A stretch of DNA of 64,000 nt from Atriophallophorus winterbourni (GCA_013407085.1 JACCGJ010019254.1:21166-85165); one strand, 5' to 3'; shown: positions 1-10,815, counted from the first letter of the stretch. Notes: generated from the sequence alone by a model not told the origin. Made by a program: numbers and translations.

Positions 1-1640
1 TCTTGTTTTGGATTCAGTACGAAGCGGAATAATTGAGGTTTGCTATTTTTATTGTATAATTATTTTGCTTCAATAGTACCGTACTCATCTCACGTATTGT
101 CTTGTCAATATATTGGTGGGTTTGGACGCGTAACTCAACCGTTGGATAGACACATTGGTGTTTATATCGTGACTGAAATTTTTTGACGTTGAACTCGATT
201 TTCCCCGGACCGTTTTGGCGGTTACAACCTCGAGAGGTTTGTTTATCAAATTTTTCTAAAGCGCACAGAATTAGACATGTCCTTGAAATATTCGCAAGTG
301 GTGCAAAATATTGTTCCGATGTGTGCCCAAAAAATTTATTGCCAAAGCCGATTCGATATAGGTATATGAACTCATGTACTGTTTCAAAGCAATGCATTTG
401 TATGTTATAAATTTAATGTCGGTCTTATTATTTATCAAATGTCACCTATCTATAGAAGACATTCATTCTACAAATATCCCAATAACGACAAACAACAAGA
501 AGTGAAGCCATTTAAAATGAATTGCGATGTATATTTTTTAGGTTTAGCTGTGTTCCCGATAGAATTAGGAGCTGCGGGAATAAAAAATATTAAAGGATAA
601 CATTTTCGCAACAATCGATAAATATTACGTTTGATTCTCTTGTTTAAATTAAGAAATTCAACGCCAATAATATCACAACTAATTATCGATTACCTCTCAC
701 GTTGAAAGACATATGAATATATCAGTTGGGTATTATCTGCTTTTTATTGGTTAATCAAGTGTCCTGTTATTATTTTGCACCTACTTTGAACTATCGAACG
801 ATATATAGCTTTGCGTTAGTATACATGAGGAGTTGAAATTAATTCAAGCTCTACAACTTGGTAAATGGCTATGCTGCCTCAACATGATTTTGTGAAAAGT
901 TCTTACTAATTTTACACCCAGATTCGTTAGAGTATCGTGGATGTGCAGATGTTTAAAATATGAAAACCGTTTTTCTTCGAAATGCAAAGAATTGTTTTTG
1001 AAAATCAGCATGAACTAGACCAAAGTCTCTGGTCAAAATATGGGATCACTTGAATCATCAAAATCAGCTTGATTCTGTAAATCAATCCACATATCTCAGT
1101 TCATGTAGTGTGGATAAACTCACCACTCGCCGAGGTTGATAAGCGGATTAAAAGAGCAGACGGCATCTTGCCCTTTATGATCTCTCGTGTCTGGAGCAGT
1201 TAAAACTTGATTTTGCTTTAATTTACGACTGTGAGACCTACACCTTCGACGCACAACATGATAGGATGGTGAATGCATATTATGTAAGGATCATTTAGCG
1301 TATCTGGAATGTGTGTCCTCTTTGGGCTATATAACGAATGCTGAATGTTTTCATAATGCTGGTTAAAATGGCGTGCCCATGCTACCAACACAAATTAGCC
1401 TAAACTTGGTGTACAGAATAAAACATATTTGTTTTTCTATACGTATAATCTAGTTAGAATTGAAATAAAAAATATCGACCTTTGGGCATGATGCGCTTGC
1501 ATTAAACATTGCTTGCAAATAAGATATGAAAGTTCTGATTATTGAACGCATGAGTTACGAAGAACTTGTTCTTGGATACACTGCCTTATCTTAAAACTAA
1601 ACAACAGCAAATATTGCGTTCAGATGCTGAATGCAGTTTA
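1..1640. other. No recognised gene (1.6 kb, AT-rich)
   Basis: I see no feature I can name. A 127-codon open frame lies on the minus strand at 14-397, but it has no recognisable motif, no clear splice sites and only ordinary composition. In AT-rich DNA of this length such a frame is expected by chance now and then. Confidence 0.5.
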
Positions 1641-1679
1641 CTCCTATACCTTGCAAATGCCGCTGGTGGGCAGAGTACT

Positions 1680-1720
1680 GCCTGATAAGTGCAAACAGCT
1701 TAAAACCGGCCGTGGGGTGT
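1680..1720 (+). ncRNA. Degenerate hammerhead motif in first R1 unit
   Basis: It aligns to the intact copy 235 bp downstream but reads CTGATAA in place of CTGATGA, AAAA in place of GAAA, and GCC in place of GTC. Three core changes should abolish self-cleavage. The AAACA loop and GTGGGGTG block are kept. Confidence 0.6.
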
Positions 1721-1907
1721 TTTGTGAAGGAAACGCATGCAAATAAATGTCTTGTTTCATGGTTAAGGGTTTAACCCCATTAAACATGTGTTTGGACACA
1801 TGTGATTAAACAGGTTTCTCGTACCAGCCTTATCAAACAGCAGCATACAAGCGCTCCTTGTTTACCATTCCTCCACTGTTTCAAGCGCATGCGGATCCTG
1901 ATCTTAC

Positions 1908-1953
1908 TGACCCTACCTGATGAGTGCAAACAGCACGAAACCGGTCATGGGGT
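1908..1953 (+). ncRNA. Hammerhead ribozyme (type I, minimal stem III), intact core
   Basis: In order: CTGATGA (1917-1923), stem II GTGC/GCAC around loop AAACA (1924-1936), GAAA (1937-1940), CCGGTC (1941-1946). All invariant core bases are present and the cleavage triplet is GTC, with the predicted cut after 1946. Stem I pairs 1910-1915 with 1948-1953 (five Watson-Crick pairs and one G-U), with a C/A mismatch next to the core. Stem III would be only A-U plus C-G with a two-base loop. Its CCGG is self-complementary, as in the small hammerheads of Penelope-like elements that cleave as dimers. Confidence 0.72.
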
Positions 1954-2100
1954 GTTTTGTGAAGGAAAAGCAAGCAAATGAATGTCTTTTTCATGGTTAT
2001 GGGTTTAACCCCATCAAAAATGTGTTTGCACACATGTGATTGAACAGGTTGGTCGTACCAGCCTTACTCAACAGCAAAAGAGCCGCAGGAATAGAGCCAC

Positions 2101-2975
2101 GAATCAATGATAATGTAAGCTATTATCAGCTACAGGCACCTATCGAATTGGCAATACTCTCCGAGGTTACTCTCAAAGAAACTCTGGTAATCAAACAGCG
2201 TTTATAAAACTAGTGTTTTTTTCAGATTCAAAACCAATTTGTTTTAGATAAATCAAGCGATTCGTGTACACGGAACGCCATGTCCAAATTGATTACATGC
2301 GCAATGCTCCGATATAACAAAAATATAAAGCAATATAGCATCTGATGTGACAAATTAAGTATGGAAATGTTTCATATCAGCGGAACGTGAATTTCCATTT
2401 AAAAATGTGAAAATCATTCGAACACAGTAATTATTACACATATTGAGTTTGGTACTCACTTGATGTGATAGTACATTGCTCCCAAACTCCATCTTATGGA
2501 CTGATAGGGCAGATTCGGCACGATGTTAAGCCCATCGAAGTCCAAGGGGAAACCCATTGCTTCATGAAGCATAACAATTGCCAATGTCATATGAAAGCAA
2601 CGTATCCTTAAAAAATGAATTTGACATTAGACCTCGCAAAACAAGTAAATCAGCTTTTGTACAACGAAAACTATGAAGATGAATAATAAATCATCGGATA
2701 TGTAAATGTGTATGATTCAAGATTGCATATTGTGATCAATCTTCCATATTCTGTATCTTGCACACACATGATGCTTGTGATTATCTGCCGTGTATTTTAC
2801 ATCAAGTTCTACAGCTGATTTAATTTTACCCATTGGAACGGGTGCTTAGCTCTATCGGTTATTTTGTAGCAGACCATTGTCTGTACACATTCATCATCGT
2901 ACACGTCTACTTGTTCAACATTTCGCAACAAGATTCGAAAGGTCAATCACCTATATATATATATATTACTTTTGA

Positions 2976-2977
<2 letters not shown>
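2101..2977. other. No recognised gene
   Basis: AT-rich sequence with no convincing frame, element end or RNA motif. A short (TA)n run at about 2953-2967 precedes the trinucleotide tract. Confidence 0.5.
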
Positions 2978-3895
<918 letters not shown>

Positions 3896-4130
3896 TGTGT
3901 GACACACCCCACGACCGCGTTCGTGCTGTTTTCTCAATCACTTAGTATGGGGAAGTACAAGCTCAACTGGTTTTCAATTCCTCAACGGTTTCATACGCAC
4001 TCGGATCATGATGGGATCTGGTGTGGTATCGTTTGTCGTAAAAAGTCATTCAGCTATTGGAAACTCAACAGCGCAAAGCGACACAGCTCGTGCTTGTACT
4101 TTCTATCTATCTATACAAAATGCGACATAG
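3896..4130 (-). repeat. R1-related repeat with degenerate hammerhead (minus strand)
   Basis: Read on the minus strand, 3905-3955 gives a CCCCAT strand, a TGATTGAG remnant of the CTGATGA core, AAAACAGCAC, GAA and GCGGTC, then GTGGGGTGTG. This matches the R1 hammerhead with core damage. The adjoining 3985-4025 block resembles the segment upstream of the intact R1 copy but in the opposite orientation, so the locus is rearranged. No coding potential is claimed for the 78-codon frame here. Confidence 0.55.
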
Positions 4131-4553
4131 ATTAAGAAAATCTTAATACAGCCGTCAACAGCACAAATACAGCACAAATCTTTATGTGGTCAGTGCTTAA
4201 TAAAAGAAATCATCAATGCAGCCATCCGCTACATCTTTCCCACAACACATCTGTGTTCACAAATCTAACCTTTACCAACCGTACAGCAACTTGAACTGCC
4301 GCAAATACGAATTTTCTGTTAACAATGTGCAATTGTGTAACAGTTTACCAACTCACAACTGAAACTATTGATGATTATATTATATCACTAGATGCCCATA
4401 AGGAAAATTATGTTTTCACGTTTGACATTAACCTTTAAAAATATTATGTGACATTTTTTACATGTTGTGGGTCTTGAAAAACATGGAATTTTCACCCGAA
4501 TATCATCTATGAATAAATATATGATCTTGCTGTTCATAGCTGAAAATTGTTAC
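4131..4553. other. No recognised gene
   Basis: AT-rich flank of the LTR element that follows. The last bases before the insertion (about 4535-4558) look like a decayed R1 hammerhead arm. Confidence 0.45.
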
Positions 4554-4558
4554 CAGCA

Positions 4559-4712
4559 TGTAGAAAAGTCAAGATCAGAGCGACAGATGTGTATTCACTA
4601 CACGTCAACAAACATATGAATCATCATGGGAATTATAATACAGAGATAGACACACTGACAGCTACTGCATTCTGATTGGACAATAAGTATTCATGCTGAC
4701 AGCCACTCCACA
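4559..4712 (-). repeat. 3-prime LTR of the gag-only element
   Basis: A 154-bp copy with TG...CA ends, preceded by CAGCA at 4554-4558. The Gag frame ends inside it (stop at 4691-4693). Confidence 0.88.
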
Positions 4713-5260
4713 TCCTTCCGTTTTTCAAACGATCGGCTCATCGACATCTTGCGCGTGACCATTGAATTTATATCGTTTACTTGACCGAGGCAAAGTTCTT
4801 CGAGCTTCGCGAAGATTGTTCCCCAGTCATCTGCGTCTTCGTTCTCAACAAAAGTGAAACACTGTATAAACTCCGTCGCCTGTTCACCAAGCGCATTCCT
4901 CAGCGTCACAATTTGATACACTTTATCGGTATTCGTCAGATTCGCCAACGTCCGAAAGTCGCTGAAGTGTTGCTTCCACAGTTTCCATCTCTCGTTCACT
5001 TGACCGAGGCAATGTTCTTCGAGCTTCGCGAAGATAGTTTCCCAGTCATCTGCGTTTTCGTTCTTATCAAAGGTGAAACACTGTATGAAATTCGTCGCCT
5101 GTTCACCAAGCGCATTCCTCAGCGTCACCATTTGATACGCTTTGTCGGTATTCGTCAGATTCGCCAACGTCCGAATGTCTCTAAACTGTTCCTTCCACCG
5201 TTTCCATCTCTCTGCCAATCCTTCATCGCCTTCCATTGAGTGTTGCCGGTGGTCGAACAT
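4691..5260 (-). CDS. Gag-like protein with tandemly duplicated capsid module (189 aa)
   Basis: The frame starts 66 bases past the 5-prime LTR and stops inside the 3-prime LTR. Residues about 16-88 and 89-161 are two copies of a 73-residue module (219-bp units near 4778-4996 and 4997-5215). Each has a W-x-x-W-K-x-x-F start, NLTNTDKxYQxVTLRNALGE in the middle and IFAKLEExCLGQVN at the end. This pattern resembles the amino half of Ty3/Gypsy capsid domains; that is family-level resemblance, not proof. I see no zinc knuckle or protease. The modules differ from each other more than the LTRs do, so the duplication predates this insertion. The product would presumably assemble particles with or without a partner Gag. 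Confidence 0.72.
   Translation of the reverse strand: MFDHRQHSMEGDEGLAERWKRWKEQFRDIRTLANLTNTDKAYQMVTLRNALGEQATNFIQCFTFDKNENADDWETIFAKLEEHCLGQVNERWKLWKQHFSDFRTLANLTNTDKVYQIVTLRNALGEQATEFIQCFTFVENEDADDWGTIFAKLEELCLGQVNDINSMVTRKMSMSRSFEKRKDVEWLSA
4713..4726 (-). promoter_or_regulatory. Putative polypurine tract
   Basis: On the minus strand GAAAAACGGAAGGA directly abuts the 3-prime LTR. One C interrupts the purines. The placement supports the LTR assignment. Confidence 0.6.
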
Positions 5261-5306
5261 TAAAGCCGCTAAAACGGGCGTTCTCAGTTCTATCCGACGT
5301 TTTCTC

Positions 5307-5326
5307 GTCGATCACCCTCGTCACCA
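5307..5326 (-). promoter_or_regulatory. Putative primer binding site (tRNA-Trp-like)
   Basis: Immediately downstream of the 5-prime LTR on the minus strand the sequence begins TGGTGACGAGGG. The first eight bases fit the complement of a tRNA 3-prime end of the Trp type used by many Ty3/Gypsy elements, and later bases diverge. The position is exactly right; the tRNA identity is an inference. Confidence 0.55.
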
Positions 5327-5480
5327 TGTAGAAAAGTCAAGATCAGAGCGACAGATGTGTATTTACTACACGTCAACAAACATATAAATCATCATGGGAA
5401 TTACAATACAGAGATAGACACACTGACAGCTACTGCATTCTGATTAGACAATAAGTATTCATGCTGACAGCCACTCCACA
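5327..5480 (-). repeat. 5-prime LTR of the gag-only element
   Basis: A 154-bp copy with TG...CA ends, next to the CAGCA duplication at 5481-5485. It differs from the partner LTR at four sites. Confidence 0.88.
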
Positions 5481-5620
5481 CAGCACAAACCGTTTGTACT
5501 AAGTGTCTGTGTGAAGGAAATGCGGGCGAATAAGTATTTCTGTTCTTGGTCATGTGTTGCAACCCTATCTATATGTTTCAGGTTTGTCATGCCAACCTTA
5601 TCCAAAAAGCACAATTTGTT
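5481..5620 (+). repeat. R1-related repeat fragment (insertion target of the LTR element)
   Basis: CAGCACAAACCG followed by GTGTGAAGGAAATGCGGGCGAATAA-like and CGTGCCAACCTTATCC-like blocks matches the body of R1. The LTR element sits in the segment corresponding to the hammerhead loop and GCAC arm. Confidence 0.6.
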
Positions 5621-5639
5621 TTAAACTAAATCTAGTAGG

Positions 5640-5663
5640 TATATATATATATATATATATATA
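5640..5663. repeat. (TA)n microsatellite
   Basis: A TA run that probably represents the 3-prime tail of the minus-strand LINE that follows. A similar tail ends the CR1 copy at 9440. Confidence 0.85.
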
Positions 5664-5785
5664 CACAATCATTTAAAAATGAAAAAGTGCCACCCGGCAA
5701 TGCACGAGAAAAAGAAAGAAAAAAAGGTACAATATGAGGGGGAATTTTTTTGTCCATTGTTCCACATGTCGATTTTTTGATTTTT

Positions 5786-6727
5786 TTACAAATTTGAGGG
5801 GGGAACACAAAATAGAATGCACTCTCTCCACTGTTGCCGGTTCTCAGCCATCGTCGACAGCGTGTCAAGCCACAGACACTCACTATCCCTTGGACCCCAC
5901 CCAGGAAGCCGCGTTCGTCCGACCCGAGCTAAACCCGACGTCAAGCGTTTTAAGGCCTTCTTCCAGGTCAGCGGTTGTCCACCTGAACACCGCCGCCAGC
6001 CTGGGCCAACCGACACACGCAGCGCGCGGAAGGGTAGGCGCTCAGGCTTCATTCTCAAGACATGCCCTAGCCAGCGGAGACGGGAACGGTCGATTAGGTC
6101 TCGTAGCATCAGGCTGTCCACACCTAGAACACGGTGCCTCACTTCAACGTTGCTAGTGCGGTGTTGCCACCACACTCGTGCAAGCCTCCGTAAACATCGA
6201 TGTTCAAACACCTCCAAGCGCCGGAGCTCCTCTGCGCGTACTGCCCAGCTCTCGCACCCGTAAAGCAAGACCGACCTGACTGAGGCCAGGTAAACTCTCC
6301 CCTTGAGTCTCAAACTCACGTCAGACCGCTTCCAGAGATGACCTAGACTAGTGAACGCGAAGCGAGCTCTCGCAATGCGAGAGCCGATCTCACTTTCCAG
6401 CCCTCCTCCCGCCGTGATGCAGCTACCAAGATAGGTGAACTGTTCCACACAGTCCAGACTGAGGTCATCGACCGTCAGAGTGGGCTGCAACCCCTCCCAA
6501 TCTTGAAGAAGAACCTTACACTTAGTTGGAGCTAAGTGCAATCCGTACCTAGACGCCTCCAATGCTAGCTGGTTCAGGGCATTCTGTAGGAACACCGGAT
6601 CATCACCAAGCAAAGCAATGTCATCGGCATAATCAAGGTCAGTGACACGGTCACCTGGAAGTAGCTCGATCCCACCCTCAGTGAAGAATACGAGGTGCTG
6701 TGCGGTCGCATAAATCTGTGCTCTCAT
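5786..6727 (-). CDS. LINE reverse transcriptase, C-terminal half (313 aa, 5-prime truncated)
   Basis: An open, GC-rich frame carrying the catalytic RT motif DYADDIALLGD (residues about 32-42), the TKCKVL and FTYLGSCIT motifs of the palm/thumb, and the downstream LYGCESW and RCLRRLARVWW motifs typical of RTE-like and jockey-superfamily non-LTR elements. The endonuclease and N-terminal RT are missing, as expected from 5-prime truncation during target-primed reverse transcription. A roughly 120-bp trailer leads to the (TA)n run at 5640-5663. The 313 uninterrupted codons and a composition unlike its AT-rich surroundings suggest a recent insertion. It is not functional alone. The clade call (RTE-like) is provisional. 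Confidence 0.85.
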   Translation of the reverse strand: MRAQIYATAQHLVFFTEGGIELLPGDRVTDLDYADDIALLGDDPVFLQNALNQLALEASRYGLHLAPTKCKVLLQDWEGLQPTLTVDDLSLDCVEQFTYLGSCITAGGGLESEIGSRIARARFAFTSLGHLWKRSDVSLRLKGRVYLASVRSVLLYGCESWAVRAEELRRLEVFEHRCLRRLARVWWQHRTSNVEVRHRVLGVDSLMLRDLIDRSRLRWLGHVLRMKPERLPFRALRVSVGPGWRRCSGGQPLTWKKALKRLTSGLARVGRTRLPGWGPRDSECLWLDTLSTMAENRQQWRECILFCVPPSNL

Positions 6728-7472
6728 AGTTCTGGATCTATTTCCTCTTTCGATACTCTGTGCTGAACGGTTCAGATATCATTGAACTAGTCTCAATTCC
6801 CTCGTTTGGATTATACCAGTTTTCAACTTCGCGCAAGTTGAATACTTGAAATTCCAAATTTTCGAATTATAACGCAAATTACCCACGCGTGCAAGAGACA
6901 CAGTACTTTGGAATATCGTTTCTGTTCAAATACCGTCGAGAAGAGCAAATCACTCAAAATCGACCGATATTCTCTTAAAATCTATAAGATCGAAAATCGT
7001 GAAATCGCAACAGTTTTATCCTACCTCGTTCGCTTTTCATAGTTTGGATCACTTAACTCCGATCTAACGCATTCACTCCACCCCTAGTTATCGATCGATC
7101 AATAACTGCACTGATTCACCCCTCACTGGATTGAAACAATGACACGCAGGCTGACCCCGAAAACACAGACAAAGAAGGCTGCACGTGATGTGTGCAAAAT
7201 TTGGAACAAAGGGGTAAGTGCTAGATCTCATGTCGTCAAATGTTTTGGCATGTTAATTGTGATAAAGCTCTAACAGAGGAAGTTGCATCGATTATCAACA
7301 ACGTGGATTTCCCAAGTGTCTGTTGCATATGCAATTCATGTCAAAGCAAACAGTCTAGCGACAATCCGCACAACGTTGCCTATGAGGCAAGGCTTGAGCC
7401 TCGGTTAGCAATTTTAAAAAAATAATTATCGAATAATTAAGGAAAGGCTTAAAACACTCTTGATAGATAAAA

Positions 7473-8473
7473 TTGCCTCCGCGATTCGACGTCGTCAAAC
7501 CAATAAATACAAATACTGACTCGGTGTTACATTCTAAAAACTCACTTAAATGCATCTATACCAATGCTCAAATTTTGTTCAACAAATTGACTGAACTGAC
7601 TAAGCTGTGCAAACGATACACGCCAGACCTCGTTGCTGTTACTGGAACCTGGTTTCAATCCTGTATGACTGAAAGTAAACTCTCAATCCCCAACATGATG
7701 CTAATACGGAACGATCGCACAAGAAAAGGATCTGGTGTGGCTTTATACTGCCACGAACGGAGTTAGTGCATGAAAATTCACGATCCAGACCTTCATTTCG
7801 AAGATAACATCTGGTTCAATCTCACGAATGTGTCACAGGACGATTGCATTCTTGGAATCATATATCGCCCCCAGCCTTTAATGATACTCAAAATTACAGG
7901 TTATTGTAAGCGATAAATTACACCGGAGAGAAGCGTAGCTCGAAATTACTACTCATGGGGAACTTCAATCTTCCTCATCTCTTTGACAGATCAGATCACC
8001 CTCTACACACATTTGATCACAAATTTCGTGAGGTGAACGACATGATTCCACTTCATAATCATGTGTTTGACTTTACTCATAGAAGAGGATCAGAGTTACC
8101 ATCCATTTTGGATCTAATATTTACTTCCGAGAAAACAGCAGTTGACGGTGTTAAATACATTGCGCCCCTCGGTCGGAGTAATCATCTGGTGCTAGCCTTT
8201 GAGTTTGTTTGCAGTGCTAGACGAATTTGTGCGTCCGCTAAACAATTCAGAAAGATCGACTACGCTGGTCTACGTGGATCGCTTCGGCTAGTAAATTGGC
8301 AAGAACTTGATCAACACAACACCGAAACACATTGCAGTGCGCTCACGAAAATACTTCAGTCAAACATAGATCATAATTCGCGATTTGATGATGAACAACA
8401 GGCAAGTGACTTCCGATTCAAGCTTCGCAGTCACACAAAAAAGGCTCGGGAAACGAAACTTTGCTTGGACTGA
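7473..8473 (+). pseudogene. CR1 ORF2 endonuclease region (broken)
   Basis: Recognisable AP-endonuclease motifs include KCIYTNAQILFNKL, LVAVTGTWF (ET of the usual TETW changed to GT), IIYRP, MGNFNLP (GDFN in active enzymes) and GRSNHL for the SDH motif. The G-D to G-N change, the S-D-H to S-N-H change and the lost Glu each hit catalytic positions. The frame is interrupted near 7764 and 7900. It continues by frameshift into the RT region. Confidence 0.8.
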
Positions 8474-9350
8474 ATACCGAAAGACCAGAACTGATGCCTC
8501 TTGGCATCAATTTTGTAAAATTTGTAACAAAGTGAATGCTCTCGTCAAAGAGGACAAGCAATATTACCATCGCTCTCTGTCTTTGAAAAAGGAAGAAAAC
8601 CCTAATCGTCTCTATCAGATTGTCAATGCTCGGTCCAGTGTGAAACCAGGGGTGTTTTTTGTTAGTTCTAAAAATAGATTAACAGTCACCGCAAAGGAAA
8701 CGCCTGAGACTCTCGCTCAATTTTACGCAAAATTGTTTATCCCGATAACGGTTATGGCGAATCAGAAATTACTGACATCGATTGTATTTCAACAACTGAA
8801 TGATATTGAGATTAATTCAGCGATTATACGAAGACACTTGTGTCGACTGAACCCTAGGAAATCTTCTGGAGCCGATGGAATAACACCAGCACTAGTAAAA
8901 TCCTGTGACCAGCAGCTGTGTGAACAACTATGCCAATTGTTCCAACATTCCCTAACCGAAGGAGTGGTGCCAACAGAGTGGAATACAGGGGTAATTTCAC
9001 CAATTTATAAGGGTGGTAGCCGTTCACATCCCGCTAACTACTGTCCTGTCACCCTACTCCACGTGATATACAAAGTTATAGAGCGCATAGTGACGGAAAA
9101 TATAGTTCATTACTTGGAATCACAAAATATACTATCTGTCGCCCAGCATGGATTTCGTAAAGCTGGCTCATGCTTGACGAACTTGCTGACGGTATTAAAC
9201 GATTGGACTCAAACGGTTGACGCAGAAGACAGTGTGTACGCGTGATATCTGGATATGTCGAAAGCTTTCGACAGAGTTGATAACTTCCTGTTGCTACAAA
9301 AGCTGAAACAGATTGGTATTGACGGGCAGCTACTCGTAAAAAACAGCGTG
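8385..9350 (+). pseudogene. CR1 ORF2 reverse transcriptase region (broken)
   Basis: It shows the linker motif RLYQIVN, then SSGADGITPALVKSC, GVISPIYKGGSRS, HGFRKAGSCLTNLL and, after an in-frame TGA at 9243-9245, LDMSKAFDRVD. These are fingers/palm motifs of CR1-type RT. The catalytic YADD box is absent because the copy is deleted beyond about 9345. Confidence 0.85.
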
Positions 9351-9439
9351 CATTGTGAGGTCATTTACAAGCGTGCTTCAAAGCTTCTAGTATGCTTCGA
9401 CGGATCTTCAGAACCTTTACGCCTGGAACGTTGCCTGGC

Positions 9440-9454
9440 ATATATATATATATA

Positions 9455-9497
<43 letters not shown>
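9440..9497. repeat. (TA)n microsatellite, tail of the CR1 copy
   Basis: A TA run with one C interruption, directly at the end of the CR1-derived sequence. Confidence 0.9.
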
Positions 9498-9500
<3 letters not shown>

Positions 9501-9597
9501 CATACGTTTGTTATTTATGTATATAGATATATGAATCTATTTATGACTCTATCTAAGCATATGTATTCATGAAGGTATGTAAGTATGTTGTGTATAT

Positions 9598-9680
9598 GTG
9601 ACCCAGAGAAATGCTTCTACTGACAGTAGAAGGGGCGAAGGCGACTGACTGATGCACCTTCACAGTTAGCAAAACCGAAG
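9598..9680 (+). repeat. Fragment of RTE-like 5-prime leader
   Basis: TGCTTCTACTGACAGTAGAAGGGGCGAAGGCGACTGAC-like sequence matches part of the leaders at 10214-10815 and 57779-58180. Confidence 0.6.
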
Positions 9681-10213
9681 TTCACTAGACAAGATTTCGC
9701 CGCACCATTTGGACTGGAATGCCATGGATCGAAGCCATTGGTATTTGCGAAATTTATCTTTTTGGTAAATTTGAACAAGCTTTTATAATCGGGCACAACA
9801 AAACAGTTCCACCAGTTTTAGTCAGTGAAATCTTAGAATCGATTTAAAAACCGCCGGCGTTGATTTACTTTGTCCACATATGATTCAAGAAAAAAATTCT
9901 CACGACGGACTGGTTAGTGACAAAAGATTTTGGGATGACTACTGTTTTGAACGATGAATGGTCAGCGTTCTTGAAGTTCAGAAGTATGTCAACGGATGGA
10001 AACTTACGACGTCTCAAAGCAGCTATTAATAGGGATCAACAGATTGCTAGACTTTGTGCAAATTACTATTGAACCTAAATTATCCTCAGCATCCAAAAGT
10101 TTGCCGATACTGGTAACTTTCACGGTTTGTAGATTGTTATCAAAAATTCCATAGGCCCAAAAGTCTTAAAACAGCTCCTATTTAGTCAAAATATGGTAAC
10201 CTGATTCGGGTTC
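9681..10213. other. No recognised gene
   Basis: No frame or repeat that I can name. Confidence 0.45.
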
Positions 10214-10815
10214 CAAAGGTTGTCACAGCTGGGGGTGGTAGTAGGAATGAGCCACCTACTATTTATAAAATGCTCCACGTGGCGTGCGTCTCAAATAGCC
10301 TCTGACAACCAAGTTCAACTCCTGGCCTGCACGAGTGGCTTTCACAAGCCCGGCTTAACTGTTCTTAAGGACAGGAGAAGGGGCGAAGGCGGGTGACTGG
10401 CGCCTTAAAACCAGTTTGCTCCGGGCAGATGGAGCACGTCAGCTACTGGCGTTCCATCTAGGGGAAGGAAAACCCTGACTCCAAACCCCCCACTGCCTTG
10501 TGGGTCACCCGATTGTGGGAAAGGCTTCAGGAGAAAACCCGAAGAAAAATCCGGAGAGAAGCCCCGAAGGTAGATAACTGGCGCACAGCGCGTTTATCTG
10601 CCAACTTCCTGATGCCTTGTAGGTTGCACTTGGCTGTGCAAAGTCTAGAGAGGTGTACTCGAACGAACACCAAGTGGTGCTGGGTACATCACTTGTACAC
10701 TATCCCCAATAAACTTCATGATGATGCCTCAATCCGATCGACGTGCGTGGGCTGGTGCGATCCGAGACATCAATGAAGCCGGCCAATCCACCCGTGGAGC
10801 CAGCCGCACAAAAGT
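10214..10815 (+). repeat. RTE-like element, 5-prime leader only
   Basis: From GTTGTCACAGCTGGGGGTGG onward this matches the 5-prime end of the long RTE-like element at 57779, including the AGAAGGGGCGAAGGCGGGTGACT block and TCCATCTAGGGG. It stops before the endonuclease. The GC-rich 92-codon frame inside is not conserved in the other copy and I do not call it a gene. Confidence 0.7.

Larger units (their letters stand above)
1645..2100 (+). repeat. R1 repeat: two tandem units, period 235 bp, each with a hammerhead-type core
   Basis: Two head-to-tail units about 235 bp apart share the core block (1682-1711 and 1917-1946), the following GTGGGGTGTTTTGTGAAGG-type block, a segment around GGGTTTAACCCCAT and a CGTACCAGCCTTA segment. 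Each unit opens with a hammerhead-like core: CTGATAA in unit 1 and CTGATGA in unit 2. Related decayed copies lie at 3896-4030 (minus), 5481-5620 and 53800-54235. Tandem short units carrying hammerheads are the hallmark of SM-alpha-like satellites and metazoan retrozymes. I infer that R1 is a small non-autonomous retroposon of that sort. Confidence 0.75.
4559..5480 (-). mobile_element. Gag-only non-autonomous LTR retrotransposon (922 bp, TR-GAG/TRIM-like)
   Basis: Two 154-bp direct repeats (4559-4712 and 5327-5480) differ at only four positions, begin TG and end CA, and are flanked by the same 5-bp target duplication, CAGCA (4554-4558 and 5481-5485). Read on the minus strand, the 5-prime LTR is followed at once by TGGTGACG, which resembles a tRNA-Trp-type primer binding site, and a purine-rich AAAAACGGAAGGA sits just before the 3-prime LTR. 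The 614-bp interior carries only a Gag-like frame, with no protease, RT or integrase. The high LTR identity implies recent insertion, with enzymes supplied in trans by a Ty3/Gypsy relative. Gag-only elements are described in plants, so this would be a flatworm analogue. Confidence 0.88.
6780..9440 (+). mobile_element. Decayed CR1-like non-LTR retrotransposon, internally deleted
   Basis: The order is a 5-prime leader, an ORF1 remnant with a Cys-rich finger (start near 7138, remainder in 7240-7425 after a frameshift), apurinic-type endonuclease (7473-8280), and reverse transcriptase (8385-9350), ending in a (TA)n tail. ORF1 and ORF2 correspond segment by segment to the much better preserved CR1 at 60754-64000. 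Most of ORF1 is deleted (jump near 7430-7470). A second jump near 9345 links the mid-RT to C-terminal sequence. Multiple stops and frameshifts make it non-autonomous. Confidence 0.85.

Noticed and set aside
14..397. 127-codon minus-strand frame as the missing C-terminal apyrase exon
   Set aside because: A faint resemblance to the region before ACR5 is outweighed by wrong splice phase and 14 kb of distance.
5760..6263. Plus-strand frames of 140-148 codons
   Set aside because: Antisense of the GC-rich LINE RT, where stop codons are rare on both strands.
10498..10776. GC-rich 92-codon frame
   Set aside because: It lies within the RTE 5-prime leader and is not open in the homologous leader at 57779.
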